This document shows positions 52,456 through 61,914 of a DNA stretch of 64,000 nt, piece by piece. Under the pieces are notes generated by a model. It saw only the letters and a list, made by a program, of their open reading frames with translations, searched no databases and was not told the origin of the DNA. The position numbers were made by a program, and so were the translations under genes. The DNA lies in NCBI RefSeq assembly GCF_003148775.1, contig NZ_QGGW01000001.1:682001-746000 (forward strand), in the 5' to 3' direction. The stretch is from Roseicyclus mahoneyensis (GTDB lineage: Bacteria > Pseudomonadota > Alphaproteobacteria > Rhodobacterales > Rhodobacteraceae). Position 1 is the first letter of the stretch, and every line of letters starts with the position of its first letter.

Positions 52456-53190
52456 TCAGGAGACGCGGGTGTATGTCCCCCGGCCGGCCAGGATGCCGCG
52501 GAATCCGCCCGGCTCGTCGAGCGAGAAGACGATGATCGGCAGATCGTTCTCGCGCGCCAGCGCGATGGCGCTCGCATCCATCACCCCCAGATGCTGCGAC
52601 AGCACCTCGTCATAGGTGACGGTCTCGTAGCGCTTTGCATCGGCGTGTTTCTTGGGGTCCTTGTCATAGACCCCATCGACCTTGGTGCCTTTGAAGATCG
52701 CCTCGCAATTCATCTCGTTGGCGCGGAGCGTCGCGGCCGTATCCGTGGTGAAGAACGGATTGCCGGTTCCGGCGGCAAAGATGCAGACGCGCTTTTTTTC
52801 CAGATGGCGCACGGCGCGGCGGCGGATATACGGCTCGGCCACCTCGTTCATGGTGATGGCGGAGATGACGCGGGTGAAGACCCCGATCCCTTCCAGCGCC
52901 GATTGCATCGCCAGCGCGTTCATCACTGTGGCCAGCATCCCCATGTAATCGGCGGTCGTGCGTTCCATGCCCTGCGCGCTGCCTTGCAACCCGCGGAAAA
53001 TGTTGCCGCCCCCGATCACCATGCAGATCTCGACCCCAAGGTCATGGACCGATTTCACCTCGCGCGCGATGCGTTCGACGGTCGGCGGGTGCAGGCCGTA
53101 GCCCTGATCGCCCATCAGCGCCTCACCCGAGATCTTGAGCATGACACGGGTATAGAGCGGCGCGAACGAGGTATCGGGTTCGTCCGGCAT
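52456..53190 (-). CDS. pyrH: Uridylate kinase
   Basis: The 244-aa amino-acid-kinase fold enzyme phosphorylates UMP. It has [50 protein letters not shown] and [21 protein letters not shown] 53190 begins at the family N-terminus; a longer frame to 53241 is unlikely. First gene of the frr-uppS-cdsA-dxr-rseP-bamA cluster; divergent from miaA. Confidence 0.97.
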   Translation of the reverse strand: MPDEPDTSFAPLYTRVMLKISGEALMGDQGYGLHPPTVERIAREVKSVHDLGVEICMVIGGGNIFRGLQGSAQGMERTTADYMGMLATVMNALAMQSALEGIGVFTRVISAITMNEVAEPYIRRRAVRHLEKKRVCIFAAGTGNPFFTTDTAATLRANEMNCEAIFKGTKVDGVYDKDPKKHADAKRYETVTYDEVLSQHLGVMDASAIALARENDLPIIVFSLDEPGGFRGILAGRGTYTRVS

Positions 53191-53293
53191 GGCGGTCTCC
53201 TTGGGACAGGTCTGTGAGGGCGGTTGCGCGGGGCGGACCATGGTCTAAAAGCGGCCGGTGTTCAACGCCCCTTCCACCCCCTGACCCTGCGAC

Positions 53294-54175
53294 ATGCGCC
53301 CCATGATCGACCCAAGCGCCATCCCCCCGTCCCTACCGGTCCTGATCGCCGGGCCGACAGCGTCGGGCAAATCGGCGCTGGCGCTGGCCATCGCCGAGAC
53401 GGGCGGTGGTGTGATCATCAATGCCGACGCATTGCAGGTCTATGACGGCTGGCGCGTGCTAACAGCCCGGCCGAGCCCGGAGGAGGAGGCGCGCGCGCAA
53501 CATGCGCTCTATGGACATGTGCCCTTTGACGCCGACTATTCCGTGGGCGAGTGGCTGCGCGCGGTCGCGCCGCTGTTGCAGGGCGACGCGCGGCCGATCA
53601 TCGTGGGCGGCACGGGCCTTTATTTCCGCGCGCTGACCGAGGGTCTGGCCGAGATCCCGCCGACGCCGCCAGCGGTGCGGGCGGCAGCCGAGGCATGCGC
53701 GCCCGCCGACCTGATCGCCGATCTGGAACGGGGCGACCCGGTCATCCTGGCGCGGATCGACACACAAAACCCCGCCCGCCTGCGCCGCGCGTGGGAAGTG
53801 CTGCGCACGACCGGGCGCCCCTTGTCGGATTGGCAGGCCGAGACCGGGCCACCACCCCTGCCCCTTGATGCGGCGCTGCCGATCTTGATCGACGCCGACC
53901 GCGACTGGCTGGCCGACCGGATCACGCGCCGCTTCGACAAGATGCTCGATACTGGCGCGCTGGAGGAGGCACGCACGAACCTGCCCCGCTGGGACCACGC
54001 AGGCGGTGCGCGCAAGGCCATCGGCGCGCCCGAGCTAATCGCGCATCTGCAAGGCGAGATCACGCTGGCACAGGCCCGAGAGGCCGCGATCATCGCCAGC
54101 CGCCAATATGCCAAGCGGCAACGCACGTGGTTCAGGGCCCGGATGAACGGCTGGAGCCGGATCGCGCAGCCATGA
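53294..54175 (+). CDS. miaA: tRNA dimethylallyltransferase
   Basis: The 293-aa enzyme adds dimethylallyl to A37 of UNN-decoding tRNAs using DMAPP, an MEP-pathway product. It has the P-loop [49 protein letters not shown] and late [15 protein letters not shown]. The start could be 53294 or the second ATG at 53303. Confidence 0.95.
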   Translation: MRPMIDPSAIPPSLPVLIAGPTASGKSALALAIAETGGGVIINADALQVYDGWRVLTARPSPEEEARAQHALYGHVPFDADYSVGEWLRAVAPLLQGDARPIIVGGTGLYFRALTEGLAEIPPTPPAVRAAAEACAPADLIADLERGDPVILARIDTQNPARLRRAWEVLRTTGRPLSDWQAETGPPPLPLDAALPILIDADRDWLADRITRRFDKMLDTGALEEARTNLPRWDHAGGARKAIGAPELIAHLQGEITLAQAREAAIIASRQYAKRQRTWFRARMNGWSRIAQP

Positions 54176-54284
54176 GGGGGCAGGACAGGCCCGGTTTGCA
54201 CAAATCAGGTCCTTTCAGGCCAATACTCGGCCTCTGCGCACCAAAGCCTTGCATTTTCCCGACCCCGCCCACAGCCTCCGGGCC

Positions 54285-55100
54285 ATGACCGACTCGCGTC
54301 CTCCTTTCAGCGTCCTGTCGCTGGGCAAGCTGCGGATGCAGGAGCCTTGGCGGATCGAGCTGTTGCACGGCCGCCCACAACACCGGCTCTACTGGATCAC
54401 GCGCGGTCAGGGGCGCGTCACGGTCAATTGCCTGACGCGCGGTTACGGTCCCAACACGGCCGTCTTTGTCCCGGCGGGCGTGCAGATGGCGCTGGAACTG
54501 CCGTCGCAATTGCAGGGTCTGGAACTGCACCTGCCGCCCGGCGATGCGCTGGGCCTGCCGGCCGAGCCATTTCACCTGCGCATCTCCAACATCGAGGCGC
54601 AGGCCAGCCTGACCAGCCATCTGGAACGCATCGAACGCGAACTGGCCGCCCGCGCCCCGGCGATGGACCGTGCGATGACGGGCTATGGCCTGCTGATCTC
54701 GGCTTGGATGGAGCGGGAATTGTCGAGGGGTGAGGGGTCGATCTTGCGCGAGCGCACGCATCGTCTGGCGGAGCTTTTCGGCACGATGATGGAGGCGCGC
54801 TTTCGCAGCGGGCGCGGCGTCGCCGATTATGCCGAGGCGCTGGGCGTCACCCCCACCCATCTCAGCCGTATCTGCCGCGAGGCGGCGGGCCGCCCCGCGC
54901 ATGCGCTCTTGACCGAACGCCTGATGCATGAGGCGCGCCGCTTGCTGCGCGACACCGACATGCCCGCCCGCGAGGTTGCCGAAACGCTGTCGTTCTCCTC
55001 GGCCGCCTATTTCACCCGCGCCTTCCAGCAGGCAACCGGGCGCACCCCGACCGAGTTCCGCGCGCCCCTGCGCGCGCCCGTTCGGGCCGCGCGCACCTGA
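54285..55100 (+). CDS. AraC-family transcriptional regulator
   Basis: The 271-aa product has an N-terminal cupin-like sensor (about 15-105) and a C-terminal double HTH (about 165-262). The first helix-turn-helix is around GVADYAEALGVTPTHLSRIC and the second is MPAREVAETLSFSSAAYFTR, followed by the FQQATGRTPTEFR signature. ATG 54285 is chosen because the longer frame begins at a weak TTG. It probably controls the ABC importer that begins 263 bp downstream on the same strand. Confidence 0.85.
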   Translation: MTDSRPPFSVLSLGKLRMQEPWRIELLHGRPQHRLYWITRGQGRVTVNCLTRGYGPNTAVFVPAGVQMALELPSQLQGLELHLPPGDALGLPAEPFHLRISNIEAQASLTSHLERIERELAARAPAMDRAMTGYGLLISAWMERELSRGEGSILRERTHRLAELFGTMMEARFRSGRGVADYAEALGVTPTHLSRICREAAGRPAHALLTERLMHEARRLLRDTDMPAREVAETLSFSSAAYFTRAFQQATGRTPTEFRAPLRAPVRAART

Positions 55101-55363
55101 CGGCGGATCGGCGGGCACCTGTCAAAGGCGCTGCGCTGCCGCAGAAAAAGCCGCTTTGGGGGTTGCGATCCCTGCGGATGTCGTTTTTCCTGCAGGCATA
55201 TGTCGGAAATGGATCATGACACTTCGCAACTTGCGATTGACGCAGGGACCCAAAGCCTGCGCAATTGGGACAAGGTCATGAACGGGTCACACAAGAATCC
55301 GCACCATGCCACCTGCGCCCGTCTGCGGGCGTCCGAAAAGTAGTCACAGGGAGAGACGACACC

Positions 55364-57001
55364 ATGCCATCGACCACCACCCCGCATCTGGCGACCCATC
55401 CGGCCGCCGAGATGTATGCCCGCGAATACAAGGCGGGACAGCTCAGCCGTCGCGAGTTTCTCGTGCGCTCCACCGCTTTGGGGCTTAGCGCGGCTGCAGC
55501 CTACAGCTTGATCGGGCTGAAGCCCGCAATAGCGCAGCGCGCCACCCCCGCGATGGGCGGCCGCCTGCGCATTCAGCAGGGCGTTCTGGCCCTCAAGGAC
55601 CCGCGCACCTATGACTGGTCCGAGCACGGCAACGTGACGCGCGGCCTGATCGAATATCTGGTCGAATACAACCGCGACGGCAGCTTCAGCGGCATGCTGC
55701 TCGAAGGCTGGGAAGCCAATGAGGACGCCACGCAATACACGCTGCGCGTCCGCCCCGGCGTGACGTGGAACAACGGCGATGCCTTCACCGCCGAGGATGT
55801 GGCCGCGAATTTCACCGCCTGGTGCGACACCACGGTCGAGGGCAATTCGATGGCCGCCCGCATGGGCGGGCTGGTCGATGCCGACAGCGGGCAGGCGCGC
55901 GATGGCGGGATCGTCGTGGTCGATGACCTGACCGTGCAGATCAACCTGCCCACCCCCGACATCACGCTGGTCCCCGGCATGGCCGATTACCCGGCCGCGA
56001 TCATGCACCGCGACCTGATCGGCACCAATCCGCTGGATCATGGCGTGGGCACCGGAGCCTACCGGATGGTCGATTATCAGGTCGGCATCTCGGCCCGCAT
56101 GGAACGCAACCCCGATCACACCTATTGGGGCGAGGCCTATCTGGACGAGATCACCTTCATCGACCTCGGCACTGACCCGGCGGCATGGTTCGCTGCCGCC
56201 GAGGCTGGCGAGTTCGACATGACCTACCAGACGGTCGGCGAATTCGTCGATCTGTTCTCGGCCGTCGGCTGGGAACGGTCCGACGTGACCACAGGCGCAA
56301 CGGTCTGCGTGCGGCCCAACCAGCTCAACGCGCCCTATGACAATGTCGAGGTGCGCCGCGCCATCCTCGAAGCCGTCGATCTGTCGGTTGTGCTGGAACT
56401 GGGCATGAACGGTCAGGGCACGGTGGGCGAAAACCACCATGTCTGCCCGATCCACCCCGAATATGCCGAACTGCCGGCCCAAGTGGTGGACAAAGCGGCA
56501 GCGTTGGCCCGGCTTCAGGCAGCGGGGCATGGCGATGCAAACTTTACCCTTGTCTCGCTCGACGATGGCCTGACGCGCTTTACCTGCGACGCGGTCGCGG
56601 CCCAGATGCGCGATGCAGGCATGACGGTGACGCGCGAGGTTCTGCCCGGCTCCACCTTCTGGAACGACTGGCTGAACTTTCCCTTCTCTGCGACCGAATG
56701 GAACCACCGCGAACTGGGCGTGCAGATCCTGAACCTTGCCTATCGCTCGGGCGTGGCGTGGAACGAAACCGCGTTTTCCAACGCGGAATTCGACCAGCTT
56801 CTCGACGAGGCCAACGGCATTCAGGACGCCGATGCCCGCCGCGAGGTAATGGCCCGCCTGCAGCAGATCATGCAAGAAGACGCGGTCACCATCGTGCCTT
56901 ACTGGCGGTCGTTGTTCCGGCATTACCGCCCCGGCGTGGTGAACGCGGACATGCATCCGAAGTTCGAGATCAACGTCCATCACCTCGGCCTGTCGGCCTG
57001 A
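55364..57001 (+). CDS. Tat-exported ABC substrate-binding protein (peptide/nickel type)
   Basis: The 545-aa SBP_bac_5 family protein has an unusual N-terminus: 27 residues precede a Tat motif S28-R-R-E-F-L33, then a hydrophobic stretch and a likely cleavage site after AIA (about 57). The ligand-binding body has LRVRPGVTWNNGDAFTAEDV and GTGAYRMVDYQVG, both typical of oligopeptide-binding proteins. The ligand is unknown. ATG 55364 follows GGGAGAG. First gene of the importer operon. Confidence 0.92.
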   Translation: MPSTTTPHLATHPAAEMYAREYKAGQLSRREFLVRSTALGLSAAAAYSLIGLKPAIAQRATPAMGGRLRIQQGVLALKDPRTYDWSEHGNVTRGLIEYLVEYNRDGSFSGMLLEGWEANEDATQYTLRVRPGVTWNNGDAFTAEDVAANFTAWCDTTVEGNSMAARMGGLVDADSGQARDGGIVVVDDLTVQINLPTPDITLVPGMADYPAAIMHRDLIGTNPLDHGVGTGAYRMVDYQVGISARMERNPDHTYWGEAYLDEITFIDLGTDPAAWFAAAEAGEFDMTYQTVGEFVDLFSAVGWERSDVTTGATVCVRPNQLNAPYDNVEVRRAILEAVDLSVVLELGMNGQGTVGENHHVCPIHPEYAELPAQVVDKAAALARLQAAGHGDANFTLVSLDDGLTRFTCDAVAAQMRDAGMTVTREVLPGSTFWNDWLNFPFSATEWNHRELGVQILNLAYRSGVAWNETAFSNAEFDQLLDEANGIQDADARREVMARLQQIMQEDAVTIVPYWRSLFRHYRPGVVNADMHPKFEINVHHLGLSA

Positions 57002-57008
57002 CCTGACA

Positions 57009-57035
57009 GGGGGCGTGCGCCTGTCGCGCGCCCCC
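57009..57035 (+). terminator. Strong hairpin after the binding-protein gene
   Basis: GGGGGCGTGCG (57009-57019) pairs with CGCGCGCCCCC (57025-57035): 11 bp, one G-T pair, 5-nt loop. It begins 8 bp after the stop. Such hairpins often stabilise or attenuate transcripts so the binding protein is made in excess. Confidence 0.65.
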
Positions 57036-57138
57036 ATCTCCCGCCCAGTGCCGGCGGGTCCCCCCAGCAGCCGGATTGGCCCGCCGTGGCGGACCATCCC
57101 AAGGCCCGAAATGATGGGTCGCAAGGACAGGGAAACAG

Positions 57139-58227
57139 ATGGCTCTTTTCATCCTCCGCCGGGTCGGCGTGATGGCCCTGACGGCGCTGTGCCTGACCTT
57201 CGTGGTGTTTTTCCTCACGAATCTTGCGCCAAACCTCGAGAAGCTCGCCAAGACGCAAGGCAACGCGCGGATGAGCGACGCCGAGGTCATCTCATGGCTC
57301 GACCGCAACGGTTATGGCGGGCCGCTGGTGGTGCGCTACGGCGAATGGCTGGGCGTGGTGCCGGGCTGGCTGCGCGAGGACCCGATCAATGGCGAATGGC
57401 GCGGGCGCTGCATCACGCGCGGGCAGAACCCCGAAGGTGCGCCGCGTTACTGCGGGCTCTTGCAGGGCGATCTGGGCTATTCCACCGTCTCGGCCGCCGA
57501 AGTGTCGAGCATCATTGGCGGGCGCTTGCAACTGACCGGTATCCTGATGTTTTGGGCCTTTGCCGTCATGGTGCCCTCGGCCCTGCTGGTCGGCGTGCTG
57601 GCAGGCATGCGCGAGGGCTCGCGCACCGACCGGACATTGTCGACCCTGTCGATCGCCACGACCGCGACGCCCGAATATGTCTCGGGCGTGATCTTCATCG
57701 TGCTTCTGGCCTCGTCCCAGGTCGGGTTGTCGCCCTTGCTGGTCGAATGGGGCTGGCTTGAGGGCGGCACACTGTTCTTCGGTTCGGCCCGCAGCGCGAT
57801 GGACAATGTCACCTTCTGGAACTTTACCCTGCCGGTGATGACCATCGCGCTTTACGGCATGGGCTACATCGCGCGGATGACCCGCGCCTCCATGGCCGAG
57901 GTGATGACCGCGCAATATATCCGCACCGCGCGGCTCAAGGGCGTGAGTTTCCGCAACATCGTGCTGAAACACGCGCTGAGGAATGCGCTAATCGCGCCCT
58001 TCACCGTCATCATGCTGCAATTCCCGTGGCTGCTGACGGGCGTGGTGATCGTCGAGACGCTGTTCAACTACAACGGCTTTGGCTGGACGCTGGTCCAGGC
58101 GGCCTCCAACAACGATATCGAGCTGCTTTTGGCCTGTTCGATCGTGGCCGTCCTTGTCGTGCTGGTCACGCAGCTGATTTCAGACATCGGGTACGTCTTT
58201 CTCAACCCGCGCATCCGCATTTCCTGA
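57139..58227 (+). CDS. ABC transporter permease, DppB type
   Basis: The 362-aa inner-membrane permease has an N-terminal span (LRRVGVMALTALCLTFVVFF), a periplasmic segment of about 90 residues with two Cys (C91- and C104-region: GRCITRG and RYCGLLQGDLG), and five further spans. The coupling EAA loop is YIRTARLKGVSFRNIVLKHA; the end is GYVFLNPRIRIS. It works with the next two genes. Confidence 0.92.
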   Translation: MALFILRRVGVMALTALCLTFVVFFLTNLAPNLEKLAKTQGNARMSDAEVISWLDRNGYGGPLVVRYGEWLGVVPGWLREDPINGEWRGRCITRGQNPEGAPRYCGLLQGDLGYSTVSAAEVSSIIGGRLQLTGILMFWAFAVMVPSALLVGVLAGMREGSRTDRTLSTLSIATTATPEYVSGVIFIVLLASSQVGLSPLLVEWGWLEGGTLFFGSARSAMDNVTFWNFTLPVMTIALYGMGYIARMTRASMAEVMTAQYIRTARLKGVSFRNIVLKHALRNALIAPFTVIMLQFPWLLTGVVIVETLFNYNGFGWTLVQAASNNDIELLLACSIVAVLVVLVTQLISDIGYVFLNPRIRIS

Positions 58228-58239
58228 GGGGGACCAAGC

Positions 58240-59703
58240 ATGGAACCGCTGACATGGTCCGGTGATCTGGGCACCTTCCTGAACCCGCTGATGGGATTTG
58301 CCGTGGCACTGTTCGTCGCGGGTTTCGTGGCGAATTTCGCCCTTGTGCTCGCAGGCCAGCGCCCCGGCGAGATGGTGGTGAATGCGGACCACACGCTGAG
58401 CCTGCAACGCACGCCGGTCGATTTCGCACTCATGGCGATGAAATACGCCGTCCTCGTGCTCGTGCTGGGGGTGGTGGGCTACATCATCGGCGGCATGGTG
58501 CTGGCCGACCCGACCCGCAGCGGCATTCTGGGCGCGATGGCCGCAAGGCTGACGCCCGTCTGGCTGTCGCTGGTGGCGCTGTTTGCGGTCTCCATCACCT
58601 TCAAGCGCCGCTTGGGTCTTTACGGCAAGCTGTTCGACAGCCCGATCGGCATGGTAGGCTTTGGCCTTGTGATGTTCTGGATCTTCACCGCCGCGTTTTC
58701 CGGCATGGTGGCGACCCATGGTCCGATCACCGTGATCAGCCAGATGCGCAACCAGTTGCCCGGCAGCCCCTTGCCCAACCCCACCGAGGGGCAATATGGC
58801 TGGTATCTGCTGGGTGCCGACAACCTCGGGCGCGACGTGTTCAGCCGGGTGATCTACGGCGCCTTCGAGGTGCTCAAGATCGCGCCTCTGGCGACCGTCT
58901 TCGCCTTCATGGTCGGCATCACGCTGGGCCTGCCTGCGGGCTATTACGGCGGGCGGCTGGACACGGTCATCACCTTTCTGGCCAACCTCGTCCTCGCCTT
59001 TCCGGTGATCTTGCTGTTCTACCTGCTGGTCACGCCCGAGATCGTGGCGGCGGGCATCCCGAACTACCTGTCGATGGTGCTGTTCATCTTTCCCATCATC
59101 TTCTTCGTGGTGCTGTTCAACTCGCGCTTCCGCACCGACCCGCCGCGGCGCAACCTGCTGGTGGGCGCGACCGTGATATTGGGCGGTGTTGCCTATCTGT
59201 CGCTGATCTCGAACCCGTCCGATCCGAACCTGCCCTGGCTTTTCCGGCTCTGGCCCGAGATGCTGGACCTCTTCGACATTCCCGGAAACCTCCTGATCGT
59301 CTTTGTCTCGGTCGTCTTCGTGAACTCCCCAACGGTGTTCCGCATCGTGCGGGGCATCGTGCTCGACATCAAGACGCGGGACTATGTGGCGGCGGGCCAG
59401 ACGCGCGGCGAAGGCCCGTGGTACATCATGCTGTGGGAGATCTTGCCCAATGCGCGCGGGCCGCTGATCGTCGATTTCTGCCTGCGCATCGGCTACACCA
59501 CGATCTTGCTGGGAACCTTGGGGTTTTTCGGTCTGGGCGTGTCGCCGGAGTCTCCTGACTGGGGCTCGACGATCAACGAGGGCCGTCGCCTGCTGACGGT
59601 CTATCCGCACCCTGCCCTGCCGCCCGCGCTTGCCCTGATGAGCCTTGTTCTTGGCCTCAACCTGCTTGCGGACGGTTTGCGCGAAGAAAGCCTGAAGGAC
59701 TGA
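58240..59703 (+). CDS. ABC transporter permease, DppC type with extra membrane segments
   Basis: The 487-aa protein is far longer than ordinary DppC (about 300). The core starts near residue 137 and has LGADNLGRDVFSRVIYGAFE and the EAA loop AAGQTRGEGPWYIMLWE (384-400). Before it is an N-terminal extension with about three spans (17-38, 66-88, 105-120). A second insertion (about 273-363) adds hydrophobic segments in the middle of the core. ATG 58240 is 12 bp after the DppB-type stop. Confidence 0.9.
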   Translation: MEPLTWSGDLGTFLNPLMGFAVALFVAGFVANFALVLAGQRPGEMVVNADHTLSLQRTPVDFALMAMKYAVLVLVLGVVGYIIGGMVLADPTRSGILGAMAARLTPVWLSLVALFAVSITFKRRLGLYGKLFDSPIGMVGFGLVMFWIFTAAFSGMVATHGPITVISQMRNQLPGSPLPNPTEGQYGWYLLGADNLGRDVFSRVIYGAFEVLKIAPLATVFAFMVGITLGLPAGYYGGRLDTVITFLANLVLAFPVILLFYLLVTPEIVAAGIPNYLSMVLFIFPIIFFVVLFNSRFRTDPPRRNLLVGATVILGGVAYLSLISNPSDPNLPWLFRLWPEMLDLFDIPGNLLIVFVSVVFVNSPTVFRIVRGIVLDIKTRDYVAAGQTRGEGPWYIMLWEILPNARGPLIVDFCLRIGYTTILLGTLGFFGLGVSPESPDWGSTINEGRRLLTVYPHPALPPALALMSLVLGLNLLADGLREESLKD

Positions 59704-59707
59704 CATG

Positions 59708-59731
59708 CAGAATTTTCCTACGAAAATTCTG
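59708..59731. repeat. Perfect palindrome, first of a pair
   Basis: CAGAATTTTC, loop CTAC, GAAAATTCTG. It starts 5 bp after the permease stop, inside the operon. AT-rich against its surroundings. Confidence 0.85.
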
Positions 59732-59738
59732 AAGCTTG

Positions 59739-59760
59739 CAAATCTTCGGACGAAGATTTG
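59739..59760. repeat. Perfect palindrome, second of a pair
   Basis: CAAATCTTCG, loop GA, CGAAGATTTG. It ends 12 bp before the AAGGAGG of the ATPase gene, so it could influence ATPase translation or transcript processing. Confidence 0.85.
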
Positions 59761-59787
59761 GTCCCGCCCCCAAGGAGGTGCGTGAGC

Positions 59788-61914
59788 ATGCTCGACCAAG
59801 CCCCCGATGCCTCAGCGGTCGTCCCGGACAGCTACGACGGCCCGATCCTCGAGATCGAGAACCTGTCGATCTCCTTCTTCACCCGGCTGCGCGAAATCCC
59901 CGCCGTGATGGATTTCTCCTGCACCGTCATGCCCGGCGAGGCGATGGGGCTGGTCGGCGAGTCGGGTTGCGGGAAATCCACCGTGGCGCTTGGCGTGATG
60001 CAGGATCTGGGTGTGAACGGGCGGATCGTCGGCGGCTCGATCAAGTTCAAGGGCCGCGACCTGAACACCATGTCGCCGGAGGAGTTGCGCGCCATCCGGG
60101 GCAAGGAGATCGCGATGATCTACCAGGAACCCATGGCGTCCCTGAACCCCGCCATGCGCATCGGCCAGCAGTTGATGGAGGTGCCGATGATCCACGAAGG
60201 CATTTCCGCCGAAGAGGCGCGCAGGCGCGCGCTTGAGGTCGTCACCGACGTACGCCTGCCCGACCCGGAACGCATGTTGCGCAGCTATCCCCACCAGCTG
60301 TCCGGCGGCCAGCAGCAGCGCATCGTTATCGCCATGGCGCTGATGTCGAAACCCTCCCTCCTGATCCTCGATGAGCCCACCACCGCGCTCGATGTGACGG
60401 TGGAGGCTGCCGTGGTCGATCTTGTAAAAGATCTGGGCCGGAAATACGGCACATCCATGCTGTTCATCAGCCACAACCTCGGGCTGGTACTAGAAACCTG
60501 CGACCGGATCTGCGTGATGTATTCTGGCGAGGCGGTCGAGACCGGGTCGATCACCGATGTCTTCGACAAGATGCGCCACCCCTATACGCAGGCGCTCTTT
60601 CGCTCGATCCCGCTGCCGGGCGCCGACAAGAACGACCGCCCGCTGGTCGCCATTCCGGGCAATTTCCCCCTGCCCCATGAACGGCCCCGGGGCTGCAACT
60701 TCGGGCCGCGCTGCAGCTATTTCGAGGCCGGGCGCTGCGACTCAGGCGATATTCCCATGGCCGAACTGGCCGAGGGCGACCGCCACGAGACCCGCTGCCT
60801 GCGCCACGCCGAGATCGACTGGCGCGCGCCCGTGGCAGTCAGCGAAACCACACAGAAAAGCGAGGTCGGCGACGTGGTGCTGCGCGTCGAGAACCTCAAG
60901 AAATACTACGAGGTGGCAGCCAGTGCCTTGTTCGGCGGCGGCGAGACGCGGGTGGTCAAGGCCAACGAGACATTGAGTTTCGAGGCGCGCGAAAGCGAGA
61001 CGCTGGCCATCGTGGGCGAATCGGGTTGCGGGAAATCGACGCTCGCCAAGGTGTTGATGGGGCTGGAAACGGCGACCGAGGGCAGCGTGTTCCTCGACAA
61101 CCGCTCGATCGAAAGCATCCCGATCGAAAACCGCGACACGCGCACGATTTCCTCGATCCAGATGGTGTTCCAGAACCCGTTCGACACGCTCAACCCCTCG
61201 ATGAGCGTGGGGCGACAGATCATTCGCGCGCTGGAGGTTTTCGGCGTGGGCGACAGCGACGCCGACCGGCGCGCGCGGATGCTGGAGCTGCTGGATCTGG
61301 TGAAGCTGCCGCGCGCCTTTGCCGAGCGGATGCCGCGACAACTCTCGGGCGGGCAAAAGCAGCGTGTGGGCATCGCGCGGGCCTTTGCGGGCGGCGCGCG
61401 GATCGTGGTGGCGGACGAGCCTGTCTCGGCGCTCGATGTCAGCGTGCAGGCTGCCGTGAACGATCTGTTGATGGAGATCCAGCGCCGCGAAAAGACGACG
61501 CTTTTGTTCATCAGCCACGACCTCAGCATCGTGCGCTATCTCAGTGACCGGGTGATGGTGATGTATCTGGGCCATGTGGTCGAGATCGGGACGACCGAAC
61601 AGGTCTTCAGCCCGCCCTACCACCCCTATACCGAAGCGCTGCTGTCCGCCGTTCCCATCGCCGACACCAGCGTGACGAAGCGCGAGATCGTGCTGGAGGG
61701 CGATATCCCCTCGGCGATGAACCCGCCATCCGGTTGCCCGTTCCAGACGCGGTGCGGCTGGAAAGCGGAAGTGTCGGGCAACCGCTGCGAGACCGAGGTG
61801 CCTGTCGCCCGCACCGTGGCCGACAGCCATCAAATCAAGTGCCATCTGAGCGATGACATCCTAGCCCGGATGGCGCCGGTGATCTCCTTCGACGGTGTCG
61901 CGCGGGACGCCTAG
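59788..61914 (+). CDS. ABC transporter ATP-binding protein with two fused ATPase domains
   Basis: The 708-aa product joins a DppD-like half (about 15-340) and a DppF-like half (about 365-690). Each has Walker A GESGCGKST. Signatures are LSGGQQQRIV and LSGGQKQRVG; Walker B regions are LLILDEPTTALD and IVVADEPVSALD. Each half ends with the Cys-rich oligopeptide-type tail (RGCNFGPRC and SGCPFQTRC). ATG 59788 has AAGGAGG 8 nt upstream. Its stop overlaps the convergent membrane gene by 4 bp. Confidence 0.95.
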   Translation: MLDQAPDASAVVPDSYDGPILEIENLSISFFTRLREIPAVMDFSCTVMPGEAMGLVGESGCGKSTVALGVMQDLGVNGRIVGGSIKFKGRDLNTMSPEELRAIRGKEIAMIYQEPMASLNPAMRIGQQLMEVPMIHEGISAEEARRRALEVVTDVRLPDPERMLRSYPHQLSGGQQQRIVIAMALMSKPSLLILDEPTTALDVTVEAAVVDLVKDLGRKYGTSMLFISHNLGLVLETCDRICVMYSGEAVETGSITDVFDKMRHPYTQALFRSIPLPGADKNDRPLVAIPGNFPLPHERPRGCNFGPRCSYFEAGRCDSGDIPMAELAEGDRHETRCLRHAEIDWRAPVAVSETTQKSEVGDVVLRVENLKKYYEVAASALFGGGETRVVKANETLSFEARESETLAIVGESGCGKSTLAKVLMGLETATEGSVFLDNRSIESIPIENRDTRTISSIQMVFQNPFDTLNPSMSVGRQIIRALEVFGVGDSDADRRARMLELLDLVKLPRAFAERMPRQLSGGQKQRVGIARAFAGGARIVVADEPVSALDVSVQAAVNDLLMEIQRREKTTLLFISHDLSIVRYLSDRVMVMYLGHVVEIGTTEQVFSPPYHPYTEALLSAVPIADTSVTKREIVLEGDIPSAMNPPSGCPFQTRCGWKAEVSGNRCETEVPVARTVADSHQIKCHLSDDILARMAPVISFDGVARDA

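Noticed and set aside
53241-53293. Separate small gene between pyrH and miaA
   Set aside because: The space is too short and only contains divergent leader sequence.
55214-57124. 636-aa minus-strand frame opposite the binding-protein gene
   Set aside because: No ribosome site or recognisable domain; the plus strand encodes a complete Tat-exported binding protein.
58180-59799. 539-aa minus-strand frame opposite the DppC-type permease
   Set aside because: The product is His/Gln/Arg-rich without domains, and it crosses the permease gene and the palindrome pair.
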